The notes beneath the pieces are model-generated. The model saw only the letters and a list, made by a program, of their open reading frames with translations, did not search any database and was not told the DNA's origin. A DNA stretch of 64,000 nt from Arthrobotrys musiformis (lineage: Eukaryota; Ascomycota; Orbiliomycetes; Orbiliales; Orbiliaceae). The position numbers and the translations under genes are program-made. Shown here piece by piece: positions 1 to 11,984 of the stretch (its first letter is position 1; each line of letters opens with the position of its first letter). The stretch is from the NCBI GenBank assembly GCA_036971715.1, contig JAVHJL010000004.1:806001-870000 (forward strand), in the 5' to 3' direction.

Positions 1-1225
1 TCTCGTCACATGTATATACAAGGAAGCTAGTCCCCATCCGCGCGTCACTTAAGAGCAACCCCCAGACTAGTTATTTAGCTCTTTCACCAGTTTAGAATCG
101 ATCGATTGATCGATATCGATATATCTCCCAGCACGGGACCAGGTCAGTCGACTGACCAGTATGGAAGTAATGATGTAAGTCTATATAAGCTTTCTCTCGA
201 CACCGGATTACCTAGCTGTGGTCGACCAATCTAGTACCCAGATTCCGCGAAGGAGGGCTAAGTCATTTAACTAAGCACATAGGTAGTTGGTGGTCTTGGG
301 AAGAATTGCTAAGGTCCGTATCTAGGTATCTTTGGTAGAGTGATTTTGGGCTGGCAAAAAACCGTGATACACGAATCCATGAATACCGATGCAAGAAGCT
401 CGTATTCCATTGAAGGAGCAATTGCGCGAGAGTCTGGCGCAATGAGCATGTCTATTTGTAGCGCACTATCGATATCACACTCTTCGGCGGACTTTTAAAT
501 TTTATAAAAGGCCACAACTGTAGAATGGAAGGCCCTTTTTTGGGTGATGGTGAGATTTGCCAAATCCCGAGTACCTAGCTAGATATGCGTATATATATAT
601 ATATATTGATATGTGAAATGTCGAGTTAGGTTGGCTATAGGGGTTCCGAAACTGGCACACCCAGTGTACCTCTGGATTTGCACGCAGGCATGAGTAGATT
701 TGTATTCGATATCAAGTTTGCTAGTATAGTAGCAGCCTCGTGAATCCTCCATTCAGATGTCGTTTCCCTGCATGCTGCAATGCAATGCACGTTTGCAAAT
801 TTTTTAACAACTCATACGCTTATGGGACATAAACTCGCTACACAACCGAAACGTAACGCAGACACCTACGAAGTCAACATCCAGCGCCTCCGAGGTGAAA
901 GCGGGGTACATATAACTTACCGCCCGCAACCACTATAGCTAGGTTATGGGACAAGCGCTACTGTATCTATCGTGGCCACGTTGAATTCGAGTATTCTTGA
1001 GTTCCCCAAAGCCAGACTTAGTAGCATACGTCTCGAGACGAACAAAGGAGGATATATCCGATATATTAGCTCCCACATGGGTGAGGCTGGGTACGAGACC
1101 AATCCGATAGAATTCAAACTTTCAAGCCAAACTAAACAGAAATAACTAATCACCGTCATTAGATGCATTAGCCATCAAGTCTAACGGTATACACCCCCCA
1201 AATTTTCTCATCAGACTTTCTAGCT
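1..1225. other. Gene-free AT-rich stretch at window start
   Basis: I see no convincing coding sequence here. It contains overlapping GATC/ATCGAT runs near 95-125 and a short AT dinucleotide run near 590-606. The last few hundred bases presumably include the promoter of the NLR-type gene that starts at 1226; no specific motif could be assigned. Confidence 0.5.
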
Positions 1226-4200
1226 ATGGCATCTACAAGGCCGCCTTGCAGTATTATACCAGAGATGGACGAAGCTCGCAGTTCCCCTAGCAAACAAGTG
1301 ATAACCGAAGCTCTTGATGTGTCCTGTAAACCAGAACCTGTCGAAGGACTTTTTCGGCGAGAGTACACTGTCGCGTGGCTCTGTACCAGGCCAAAACCAG
1401 AATTGGCAGAGGCGTCGCGGACGTTAGAGATTTTGCACGGCTGCCCTCGCGATCTAATACCTACAGATGACGATAATACATATGTTTATGGATCCATCAA
1501 TCATGAGAATATTGTTATCGCGTGTCTTCACCTGAGCGCCTCAAGAATGAAGTCACCAACGAGACAAGTAGAGTCGATAGCGCGAAACTTCCCAAACCTT
1601 GAAATTTATTTACTTGTCGGTACTGGCAGCGGTATACCTCGTAACCAACCCAGCAATAATCCTTTCCAGAACGTTCTCTTGGGGGATGTTGTTATAGGGT
1701 GGTCGGATCAAATAGAATCTTCACCGGTCATTCCATATGATTTGCGGACCCCCCGATACGGGATGTCCGGTGGAGGCCCGGGCGCACTGCTTGATGGCCG
1801 TGGCCACGGAATACCAGACCGAACGTTGCACGACATCTTAGGCAAGCTTCTGGCGAAGCGCAGGTTCACGAAGAAAAAAACCGCGGGCCTATTTCAAAAT
1901 TTAGATGAGGATCATCCCGGACTAGAAAACGATATACTTTACGAGTCAGAAAATCAACATGTGCCAGGAGCGGAAGATTGTTCTCGTTGCGGTGACCACC
2001 GTCTCGTAAATCGGCCCCTACGACCCACGAAAGATTTTGTTCTGCATAAAGGAACAATCCTCTCTGGAAGCTTCGCCATGAGAGATGCTCATACTCGGGA
2101 CCGCCTGTCTGAGACGTTTCCCAGTGCCCTCTGCATCGAGATGGAAACAAGTAGCCTTGGCCTTGTCAATTGGTTCCCCTCCTGCCTCGTAATTCGTGGG
2201 ATATCCGACTATGGCGATTCTCATAGGAATCGAATGTGGCAGAAATATGCTGCAGCTACGGCAGCCGCCTTTGCCAAAGAGCTTCTATACGCACTTTATC
2301 CTCAATATCGGTATAGACGAAAGGTGGAACTGATGCCAGGTAAGTCATTGTGCCATTGTCAATTGTTACCTTGCAACAAACATAAAATTGAAACATGGTG
2401 CCACACGTACACGACGTCCACTCAAAGCACGTTACAATAAGAAATCAGCTTGGTTCCTCGTTTTGGATCACACAGGGCCTTAGGGAAAGTACTCGAGTGG
2501 GACACTTCTATCTTGTAATCCGAACCCACTTTACCTCATTACCCTTGTTCTCTCGTACCAATTGTGCATATTGCGGTCCCTTTTGGAATCGAATCAACTA
2601 CCATCGGTTCTATGTATCGGCACTCAGGCGCCCCTCTTTCTAAACCCTTTCCCCGAACAATTGCGCAAACTCTAGATCTACATGTTGATTGCTTTCTGGT
2701 TTATATATTCGGTATTCAACTAGCGTATGAAAGACTGTTGCTGATACCATGGCTTTCACAAAAACAAAGTTGAAATCCTTTTCAATGAGCCGCATGATCC
2801 AGATCCGAACTTTACAGGCCGAAAAGGTATACTTGAGGATATAGAAACTAAATTCGGATCAGCACCTCGAGTTGCACTCACGGGAGTTCCAGGAATAGGG
2901 AAGTCGCATACTGCCCTCAAGTACTCCCATTTATTCCGTGAGAAATACCCGGGATCCTCAGCTATTTGGATTTCATCAGGCAACGAGGCTCAGTTTACGC
3001 GGGAATATCTTGCACTTGCGACATCAAAACTGGAGTTTAAAGATGCGATGCAACTGCCAATGGAAGAAGTTGCATGGTTGGTGAAGCATTGGCTTTGCAA
3101 AACAAACAATAGTTGGCTAATAGTGCTCGATAACGCCAATTTCCCACGCAGTCGGCGCCGGAGGCGAAGCGCGTCTATATCCACCTGGTTATCCAAATAC
3201 CTCCCGAAAGAATTCCTTTGCACACCGGGCACATTACAGCATGAAAAGGCCGCGAAGAATAGGCCATCGAATCCCATACGGAGAATACTTTTCACCTCGC
3301 GCTATCTAGATTCACTAGACGGCTTGGTTGATAAAGCGAACAATATATACGCGGGCCCCTCGAAGGAAAAGAAGCGATCCATCTTGCAACGCAGACACTT
3401 TCTAAATACGAAGTTCAGGCCTCCGCTGCTCGAATATCCAAACTAGTGAAGGTGGCAGGTGGTATTCCGGCATTAATCGTTCATAAAACTGCTATAATAA
3501 TTTCGGGCAGGGCCTCTATTTCCAAGGATCAGAGTGGCTCAGGCAGCGAGTTTGCGGGGCTCAGTCAGAGGGGCCTTAAAAGGATACTAGTTGGGCGCCC
3601 GCTGGGTCTTACGTTAGGGGTTGAAGACGAGGACGAAATACCAAGCTCGCCACAAGCCCTAAACTCTCAGAGTCTAACTGTCGGAGGCGTATTTGGTCGA
3701 TATGATAGTGAACCCGGCGATGGATTATCGGATATCTGGCATGCTAACACGATATGTCTAGAGAGATCCACTGCAGATAGCCGCTCGGTGGACAATTGGG
3801 ATGGGATCTCTCAAAAAACTTGCGAGAAACTGGCTGAAATATTATGTTCAGATCCGGAGCTCCGCAGACTTTACTTCGAGGCTCTGGAGGAACTGGGCGA
3901 AGACAACTTTAACAAAATCTACGATAATCTACTAAAACAGTTCTTCGAAGATCTGAGACGGGAAATACCTAGCACTGGAGTCCACTTACAGGCTCTTCAA
4001 TTCTTACGGCGTCAATCAGAGAGAGAACAGGTGACTGGATGGATACGCAAATTTTGTGGCTCAAAAGGCGAGAGTACGCTGGTTGCGCAAACGCTGGAAC
4101 TCGCAAGCCCAGGCGAGACTAAGCCCACGATTTTCGAAGATCTCGGCTTGGTGATAGAATTCCTCGTTAAAGGGGAATCGTTCAAGTCTCTGAAGGCCAA

Positions 4201-6667
4201 CCTCCATGCTACCTTACACCCTCCTACGAACATCAAAACTGCCCTTCAGCTGGGCAATGTTGAGTTGCTGACAGTATTACTGGGGAGGCAATTCGAAAAG
4301 GTCGCGACAGGAGATTATTCTTGGATACAAGAGTTAAAAGACGGAGGATATTCTACGAGCGAGATCGCTAAAATTTTAATGGAAGATGCGACTGACGCAC
4401 CATGGATATATTTTGAGCCTCGCAAATTTAGCCAGCTTGAAACATACCCAAAGGACGGCGTGCATACACCACAATGCGTACATCAGTGCTTCAGCGACTT
4501 AGTCGGCAAAGGGAAGCTTTATAAAGCGCAGGACCCTTCAGCTAAAGAAACGGATATTGAAGGAATACAGGAGCTTTGTGGGCTGGCCGGTATATCACCA
4601 TCCTCTCGCGAACTGGAAGCATGGAACGGCACTATCACATTCGAAAAACAAAATTCGATCTCCATTGTCTCGTATGAATATGCCGCCCATGATGGGAAGA
4701 AATGGTCTGAAGCATTAAAAAAGATCATTACCATATTGTCAAATTTCTGCTCTGCTGCTAGCCTTATGCAGAGTTCCGGCCTCTGTTGCGATACCTTCAC
4801 CGTCCTTGTGCATCCGATCCATCGAACCTACGACAAGATTGAAACGCCCCTGGTAATGATTTCCTGTATTGAATTGAGTTTGGTCGTAGAGCTATTGGCG
4901 GACCTAAAGCAATTCTGTATATACACAGATACCTTGGGCATGGACCAGGAGCATGGCTTTACACTCCCAAATACAATTTTGGGCTTTTTAGTTTCGATCT
5001 GGGACTCAGTTGATCATGATCTCTCACGAGGATTCCTGCTTGACAGTCCAGAAGAGATCCTCAATTATTTGTCCTTGACCATTCAATTCCTCTCGCTCGG
5101 CCTTCTATCATACAACCAAGGGCATGCTGGATCACTAAATCCATTTTTTCTAGATACGCCGCAGCAAAGAGTTATCCTTACCGGGACCAAACCTCATGGT
5201 AATGAGTCTCGATGTATTTCATTGGGACTAACAAATCTCACGTGTATTGGAGACATGATTGGGGGCCCGGCTCTTACATTCAGAGCGCACCCATCGGTAA
5301 CTGATGCCATCGACTTTGTCGAAGAGGGGAAATTTGATATACTGGCAACCGCCGAAGATCTGCTCGACACCTGGGGCCCGGGCGATTTCCTCGCACAGGC
5401 CGACTCCAACATCTCCCCATATGCTATAAGGGTTTGTGGTGGGATCATATTCTCCTCGGGTTCTGGGGACGGTTCAGTATTTCACTGGAGCAACATAACT
5501 CCTACGCAGCCTGTAAAGATCGACGATACCAGAAAGGTTCCGTTCGACCCTCAGGCTAGAATACGCATTGGTTCACCTGTTACAGTGAATGGGAGCTGTA
5601 TCATCGACGAGAACGAATGTTGGGAAAACTCTAGCTGTGCCTTTGAAAATCTTGAAGTGCGCCGCCACCACTGGGAATACGACGAATCCCAGCTCGGGAT
5701 CCAAGGTGGTCAGTATGTGGTTGTGCAGGCGAATCGAATTAAGCACAAGATTCCCGGCAAAACGTGGAAGCAAGAGATTCTCGAACAGAGACCACACATG
5801 CTTGTGCCCTATTTGAACTGCTTATGTGGGCTTCAAGTCAGCTTTTGTACTGGGGTCGCTAGAAGGGTAACACTGGGGCAGTTGATCACAGATGTCTTTC
5901 TAATCTTCGTCGATATCTTCCTCATGCGGGACTTTCTAGAGAGGGAACTAAATAACATTATCTCTGCGTTGAAGACGAACATGCTTCAGGATTTTTTGAA
6001 GACCTTGCCTCCAGAAACCAGCGAAAAAATCCTCGACATCATTCAGGAAATAGTTTCCTGCCTTCGGTCTACCGGGGTCGATTCGGAAAAAAAGTTTTTA
6101 TCAGTAGCTTGGGTGCGTGCCAAAAATGAAGAGCCGATCCAATGCTTTCGAATACCGTGTGATGAAAGGACAAATTCATGGGCCCACGTTCTCGCCGACT
6201 CCGAGGATTGCGCTACATTTGCATATATCTCAACTAACTGTTTGATTACCCCTGAAGTTCGATGTAAGGGTGCCTCCCCGCTCTGGCACAATACTTCACC
6301 GCTACTAGAAACAGCAGTGTTTCAATGCAATGAAAATCCAAGCCAGCCTCTACAACCTTTAGACGGCAAGAAAACGTACTTCTTTCAGAAAATGGACGCT
6401 CCTTTGAAAGTTACTGTTAGCCGAGAAGGCTCCTCCTCAAACCCTACCCTCTTCGTCACCCAAAGCAAGATACCTGCTAGATTCGCCAAACGGCTAGGCG
6501 GTGCTTCCAGAATAAATCCCTGGATTCGAATCCGGGAACGACAAAAGCCGTTTGAGATATCTGCAGAGATTGTAGTTGTACTTGCAGAGAACAAAGGTTT
6601 ACGAGATCTATTTCTACCTTCAGTTCCTACGATACCTCCACCCGCAGTCCTGACAGCTCCGCCCTAA
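1226..6667 (+). pseudogene. PNP_UDP / NB-ARC STAND (NLR-type) receptor, frameshifted
   Basis: Fungal NLR-like protein of about 1,670 residues after allowing for one frameshift. The N-terminus (residues 35-365) is a nucleoside-phosphorylase fold: YTVAWLC start strand, VGTGSGIP glycine loop, LGDVVIG, CIEMET and the VIRGISDYGDSH block. A GTAAGT donor follows at 2340. The best acceptor is at 2769, which keeps phase (G|TT) and gives a 430-nt intron, long for this genome. The NB-ARC then shows the FTGR entry motif, P-loop GVPGIGKS (about residues 410-417) and Walker B LIVLDNAN. Near 3350-3360 the frame must shift by one base: the GPLEGKEAIHLA helix and the VAGGIPALIV motif lie in another frame from the P-loop, and no intron explains this. 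The remaining ~1,070 residues have no recognisable repeats but contain the block GYSTSEIAKILMEDATDAPW, of a type I recall from fungal STAND proteins. Such receptors act in non-self recognition. Either a recent pseudogene or a base-call error. Confidence 0.75.
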
Positions 6668-7106
6668 ATCTCAATCGGTCTAACCAGTGGCGGGCCGTCA
6701 AGTACGAGATCTTTCGAATAATTCTGTGGACGAAGCTCCCTATTTACTAGCTGCCCCGGAGCTTTCCCTCATTTCATAAACCAGATGACGCTGTGGATTG
6801 TCAGATGCACGGCGGCATTTGGTTCGCATGATGGGCTCCGACTCTAGCCATATGACTTTTACGAAACTCCTCACTTTATCTTACTTTGTTTTATTTTTTG
6901 TGCTCTCAGCGAGGGGGTCAATTATAGTAACTTGGAAATGTTCCTATGTACATATATATGCATCCCTGTTTACGACCTTATCCTTGAAGAACTATAGCCG
7001 TGTATAGCGTTCCCAGCATGAATCCTGACTATATTGCATGATTCTTGTTTTGTTGTTTTCCTCTTACATTAACTCTTAAAATACTTTACCGAAATTTATC
7101 ACAAGT

Positions 7107-7186
<80 letters not shown>

Positions 7187-10100
7187 CCTCATTAAGGAAG
7201 TAGTTCCAGATATATGGGCCTTTCTAATAGCCCTAGGCATATATATATAAGGCTTTCTCTGGAGGCTCGAGGGGAGAGCGCGTTGCTGGTGCAGGCCGTT
7301 CCCTTTAACAGTCAAGATGGACAGATCTGATGACAAACCACCCCCTAAAAAAGTGGAAAATAAACATATACTAACCTACTTAAGTAGGTAATTTAAGGAC
7401 TTATATATACCATACATCCCACATACTCCAGTTTCTCACTTCTCCACAAAACAACCTAAGATTCCTACCTAGGTATCTAGCTACATCAACCTCTGTCCCT
7501 GCATCCGTTCAAGCACACATACCCCCCACGCATCACCGGAATTTCAAAACTCGAATACGGGCCTCACCATTTCATCGATGATAGAGCATACGCCTATAGC
7601 GATGCAAATCCGCTAGGAATCAAAGGGTAATACACTCATACCATGTTGGCGAAACGCCTAGGTGGAGCCTTTTGGCTCGCACCGGTCCCAAGAGTAAGAA
7701 GACACAGACGATCGAGACCCCGGTATGAAACTGTGGAGTAACTAACGGCATGGGAATCGTCGATTTCACAGAGCTTTCTTATTCTATCGGCACTTTTCTG
7801 GTTCTCTCCGTACTCTTAATTTACCACATTACCTCGTATCCGAGAATCTGATGGGGGACTGCTACTCCAGCGGCTGCTGGGATATGTACCATATCCATAC
7901 CAGATTTTAAGTCCCCCAGTTTCCGCCCAATCTTTAAGAGAGTGGTATTTACTGGGGCTTGTATTGTGGTAACGGGGATATACTTCCATACAATAGAGGT
8001 CGATGGGAGCAGCGGAGCTGCTCAGTAGGTTCGCTCCCAGGCGGCCAAAATCTTGGGATTAGAACCGCTCATCGCCAAGGATTCCAATTTTTACGATACA
8101 GGGCGTTCCGTCGCCTTTTGACAAATCAATAAACAGGAAGATTAGTCAGGAAGATGAATGCCCTCGTGTAAAGCCGGGTAGCTCGAGGGTGCACAGATTT
8201 TATTGTCGTTATTATTATTATTATCATTCTATCTTTCTATGCTTCTCCTTCTTCTCCTTCTGCTCCTCCTTCCACCCCCCCTCTCTTAACGTTCAGGTGC
8301 TTTGTCTTTTTTATTTTCATTCTTAGACAATTTACTTCCTAAACAGTTTGCATCCAAAAAACGATATATAAAGTACACCTTTTCCGACTAATACGCCCCA
8401 GTCAAGCGCTAGGCTAGTCCAATAATGTAACCGGTAATTATAATTGACTGCGAAAAATCCCTTTTCACATATGCATGTAGACGTATGTATGATAAGGTAT
8501 GATATAACAAGGAAACTCAACTGTACTGTAACACTACCCGGAATAAGATTTCGAGACAATGATACTCAAATTACTGGTCTGCGACTAGATTTAGCCGTAT
8601 ACTATATTGTGATGATTTTATACCTGGTTTAGGTGTCGATTGGTCCGCGAGACTAATACAATCCTACAACGGAAGATGATCAACGATACCCTCGAGACTA
8701 GATCCAATACAAAACAACACTTTAAACCCCAAAAATACCACGCGTCTTGGTATCACAAAACGAGTCTCGAGACTACGTCCCGTTCTCAACTAGGTGCAAT
8801 GCAATGCATACAACGACGGCCCATTTTCAAGAAGATTTTTTCACAATTTTTTGCCTTCTTATGGTTAATTGGATCCATTGAGCCGCTTCTTTTCGAAGAA
8901 TTATATTCCCATGCGTTCTTCCTCCCCAAATTTCGGCCTCGTTTTGGTCGATGTGGTAATTTGATTATGTTCTCAATTCGGCATGCTATGTTGTAAGCGT
9001 ACTACCAAAAATGGCATGAAGCAAGCCTTCGCTGATCCAATGATAGATCTACCTCCGACCACTTTGATTTATATAGTATTGCGCAGTTTTAACTAGCTCA
9101 CCAGGCTTGCCTTTTGACTACTATAAATTCGCCCCTGCCAGTGCGGAACCCCGACCAGAAAGAAACACAAACGGAAGTCCCGGTACAAAACTACAGCTAT
9201 ATACACCATGCTAAGACAAAAGCCAAAGATTTCTCTACATTTAAATCGTGGCAAATGGAAGAAAGGAAGAAACGAGGTAAATAAAAAGGCCTACGTCACA
9301 TGGAACATTACATCTAGCTAGCGGTATGTATGTCACACGAACCAGCAGAGCCTGGTACGCATTGAAGGCGTCCGGCAAACCCTTTTGGTCGTTGACACAT
9401 CCCTTCGGGGAATTAATCTTCGCTTCCAGTGGGCTTCGAGAACCCGACTATGGACCGAGATCTCACATCAGGCATTGCTTTCGCGCCACGATATGGGGAT
9501 TTCGAGTAGCGTGTGCCCTTCCCCTAGTAATACTTCCTTGGATGTACCATCCCTCTGCTTACCATGAAAGATGACAGAGGGTTATCACTGTCCCATCGAT
9601 ATAACGATGGTTGCGATAATGGGAAGGGCGGATTCTAAAAACAAAATAGAACCTAAATAGGGGTTATGCAAAAGGAAGAGGAAGAAGAAGAAAGGAGGAC
9701 TCATTACAGTCCTTCGAGATTAAATAAGGATATCCTCCTCCAGATGAATTTATGGCTCAATTTTCGATTTATTATTTTATTTCGAATTTTGAAGCCATAA
9801 ACCCTGAACAGGGGATTGGCGGCGAGAAAGCACTCCATTTCTGCACGTCAGTAGTAAAGGTATCCTAACATATTTTGTGCATATAAATTTGGGTGCGTGC
9901 ATGCTTATATAATTATACTGATAGTCCGGAAGTATCTGACGTCCGAAAGTGAGCTTTACAATGGTGAGATTCGTATATTGATATTTAGGTATCAAGCGCC
10001 CTCAGTAGTCGACCGGTCTAGGAACGAGACAGGATGTCTAATCTGTATTGATATTTTGAGTTTTACTGTCTAATGGCTATTATATAGGACGTGGGAGCAA

Positions 10101-11984
10101 TTAACATCGTGGGATATATATAGCAATGTTTACCGTACGAATGTCTAGCAGATTTTCAAGTTGATCTGGGAGATGCAACTGTAAGTAGATACATGTCCTT
10201 ATTTTATAAATTCAGCGACGTAAGTTACAAAGCTGCAGGAGGGCCCCTTCAAAGGTTTTCGAGTCACTGGCGTGGATACAGGCCTCCTTCAAAGCGCGCG
10301 AAATTATTTAAGTTTGCGGTATAGATCATAACATATCTGGTGGCAGCGACTTAAGGCCTCGTTGCTACAACCTATGGCATCAGAATAGCACCTGGTGGTA
10401 TTTCTAATATCGGACCACTTGAAACCAATGCAATGCTTTAACGAATATTCAAAAGAATATTTCTAAATTACGGCAGTGCCCGATGCTTCGCGAGACAACA
10501 TTTCGGGTCCGTGCTGTTACTCATCAACGCCAATGGAAATATTTAACTCCATGCCCGGGGCCGCGGCGCCGATACACTTGCGTAACATCGTTAACGCGTT
10601 ATGCACCCAACATAGGGCAAAAATGGTCTCGCGGTGGGCAAAAGAGTACTTTGCGTGCTAATCGCAGGCATGGTCCTGCGATTTATATATCCGGTTTTGA
10701 TCTTCGAAGCCACGAGGGTAGTATTTAGCTCATAAAAAGCTGATCGACCCCATCCTCTCAATTTAAACAGGTAGCTAGATCTGTTATCCCAAATTATTTA
10801 TTCCTCCACCACCATCAAACCTTCCTAGTCCTGCATATATACTTCCTTGGTGCTTAGCCCCAAATAATTAACCGGTTGACCAACCATTTCCTCCTACAAC
10901 TTCTCCCCACTCCTCTCCTCCTCTCCGCTCTTATCATGCTACCTGTTATGGTAGCGGAGGATATCGCTGGCCTCTACTGATAACCCTACCCATCTTCTAG
11001 GGAAAGGCGGGAAATACTGAGAACCTAATCATGGGGACCGGGGGGGTTAAAAGAAGGAGGAGACCCCGTAGGGAAGACAAAAGGAGAACGAAGACATGAA
11101 ATTATACCTTCGTTCCTCGAGATCAAACAAAAGGATATCCTCAATGCAGACTCAAATCAATCAACCTGCTTCAACAGTATTGAATCAAGTGATTGACTTT
11201 GAATCTGCACAAAAATCTGGAAACAGAGACAGGCAGTCTGCAGCAATTATTTGAACCCCATTGTTGACTGCTAGTCGTGAGGCTTCGATCTCCTGACATT
11301 TCTTCGTTCACATATTGGTTTGCAATACGTTATGGATGGATCCATGGATAATATTATCCATTACACATGCAGATGCACTACATACAGCTAAGTATCTTGA
11401 TTTAAATCATAAATTCAATCTAACGATATTTAACTTCATACTGATATCTCCCCGAAACATTCTAGACTACTTGCAAACAGAAATTAATAGTATAATAGTT
11501 TGTGATTTGTTAGCTTATATTTTCATGAATTTCAGAATACCACATTTACCCAACTCCCTCCACGATTCAAAGCACTTGGTCCTATCTTACACGAGCAAGG
11601 AAATATATTGCACATAGCAAGGAGAGAGATAACAAAAGAAGGGAACGAATCAAAAGAACGGGAAAAAAGGAGGCAGTATAATAAAGCAAAACGCCAATGA
11701 GCACCTTCCAGACATGTTTGGAACCAAGTAGAGGAATGTGCAAAGATGCGGGAAAGCGGAACGGGGATGAAAGGAAACGCAGAAGAGGATAGTATACTTT
11801 TTATCCATCTGGTTTTACAATACACACAAATATAGCCCTTGGCAAGGCATCCCTTTTTTGTCTTGTTGGGATTTATATATGGAGGAAATGAGGGATAGAG
11901 AAATCGTCTCTCAATGCTTCGTTTTCGTAAGATCGGACCGGAGATTCGGAATTATAAAAGCTCGCCACGACAGCGCAAGTGAGG
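6668..11984. other. 5.3-kb gene-poor stretch
   Basis: No supportable gene. ORFs here are short, unspliced-looking and have no recognisable motifs. The stretch holds a long TAG microsatellite (7107-7186), pyrimidine-rich runs around 8235-8290 (CTT/CTC repeats), ATT repeats near 8205-8225 and polypurine runs near 9665-9695. Possibly decayed repeat DNA, but no terminal repeats or transposase motifs were found. Confidence 0.5.
7107..7186. repeat. TAG trinucleotide microsatellite, about 26 copies
   Basis: An uninterrupted 80-bp run of the unit TAG (AGT). It lies in non-coding sequence; the tyrosine-only reading on the minus strand is an artefact of the repeat. Confidence 0.98.

Noticed and set aside
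6520..6545. GGATTCGAATCC sequence like a tRNA B box
   Set aside because: It lies inside the NLR coding frame and has no A box upstream at the right spacing.
7106..7336. ORF encoding a long poly-tyrosine tail
   Set aside because: It is the minus-strand reading of the TAG microsatellite and has no other coding sign.
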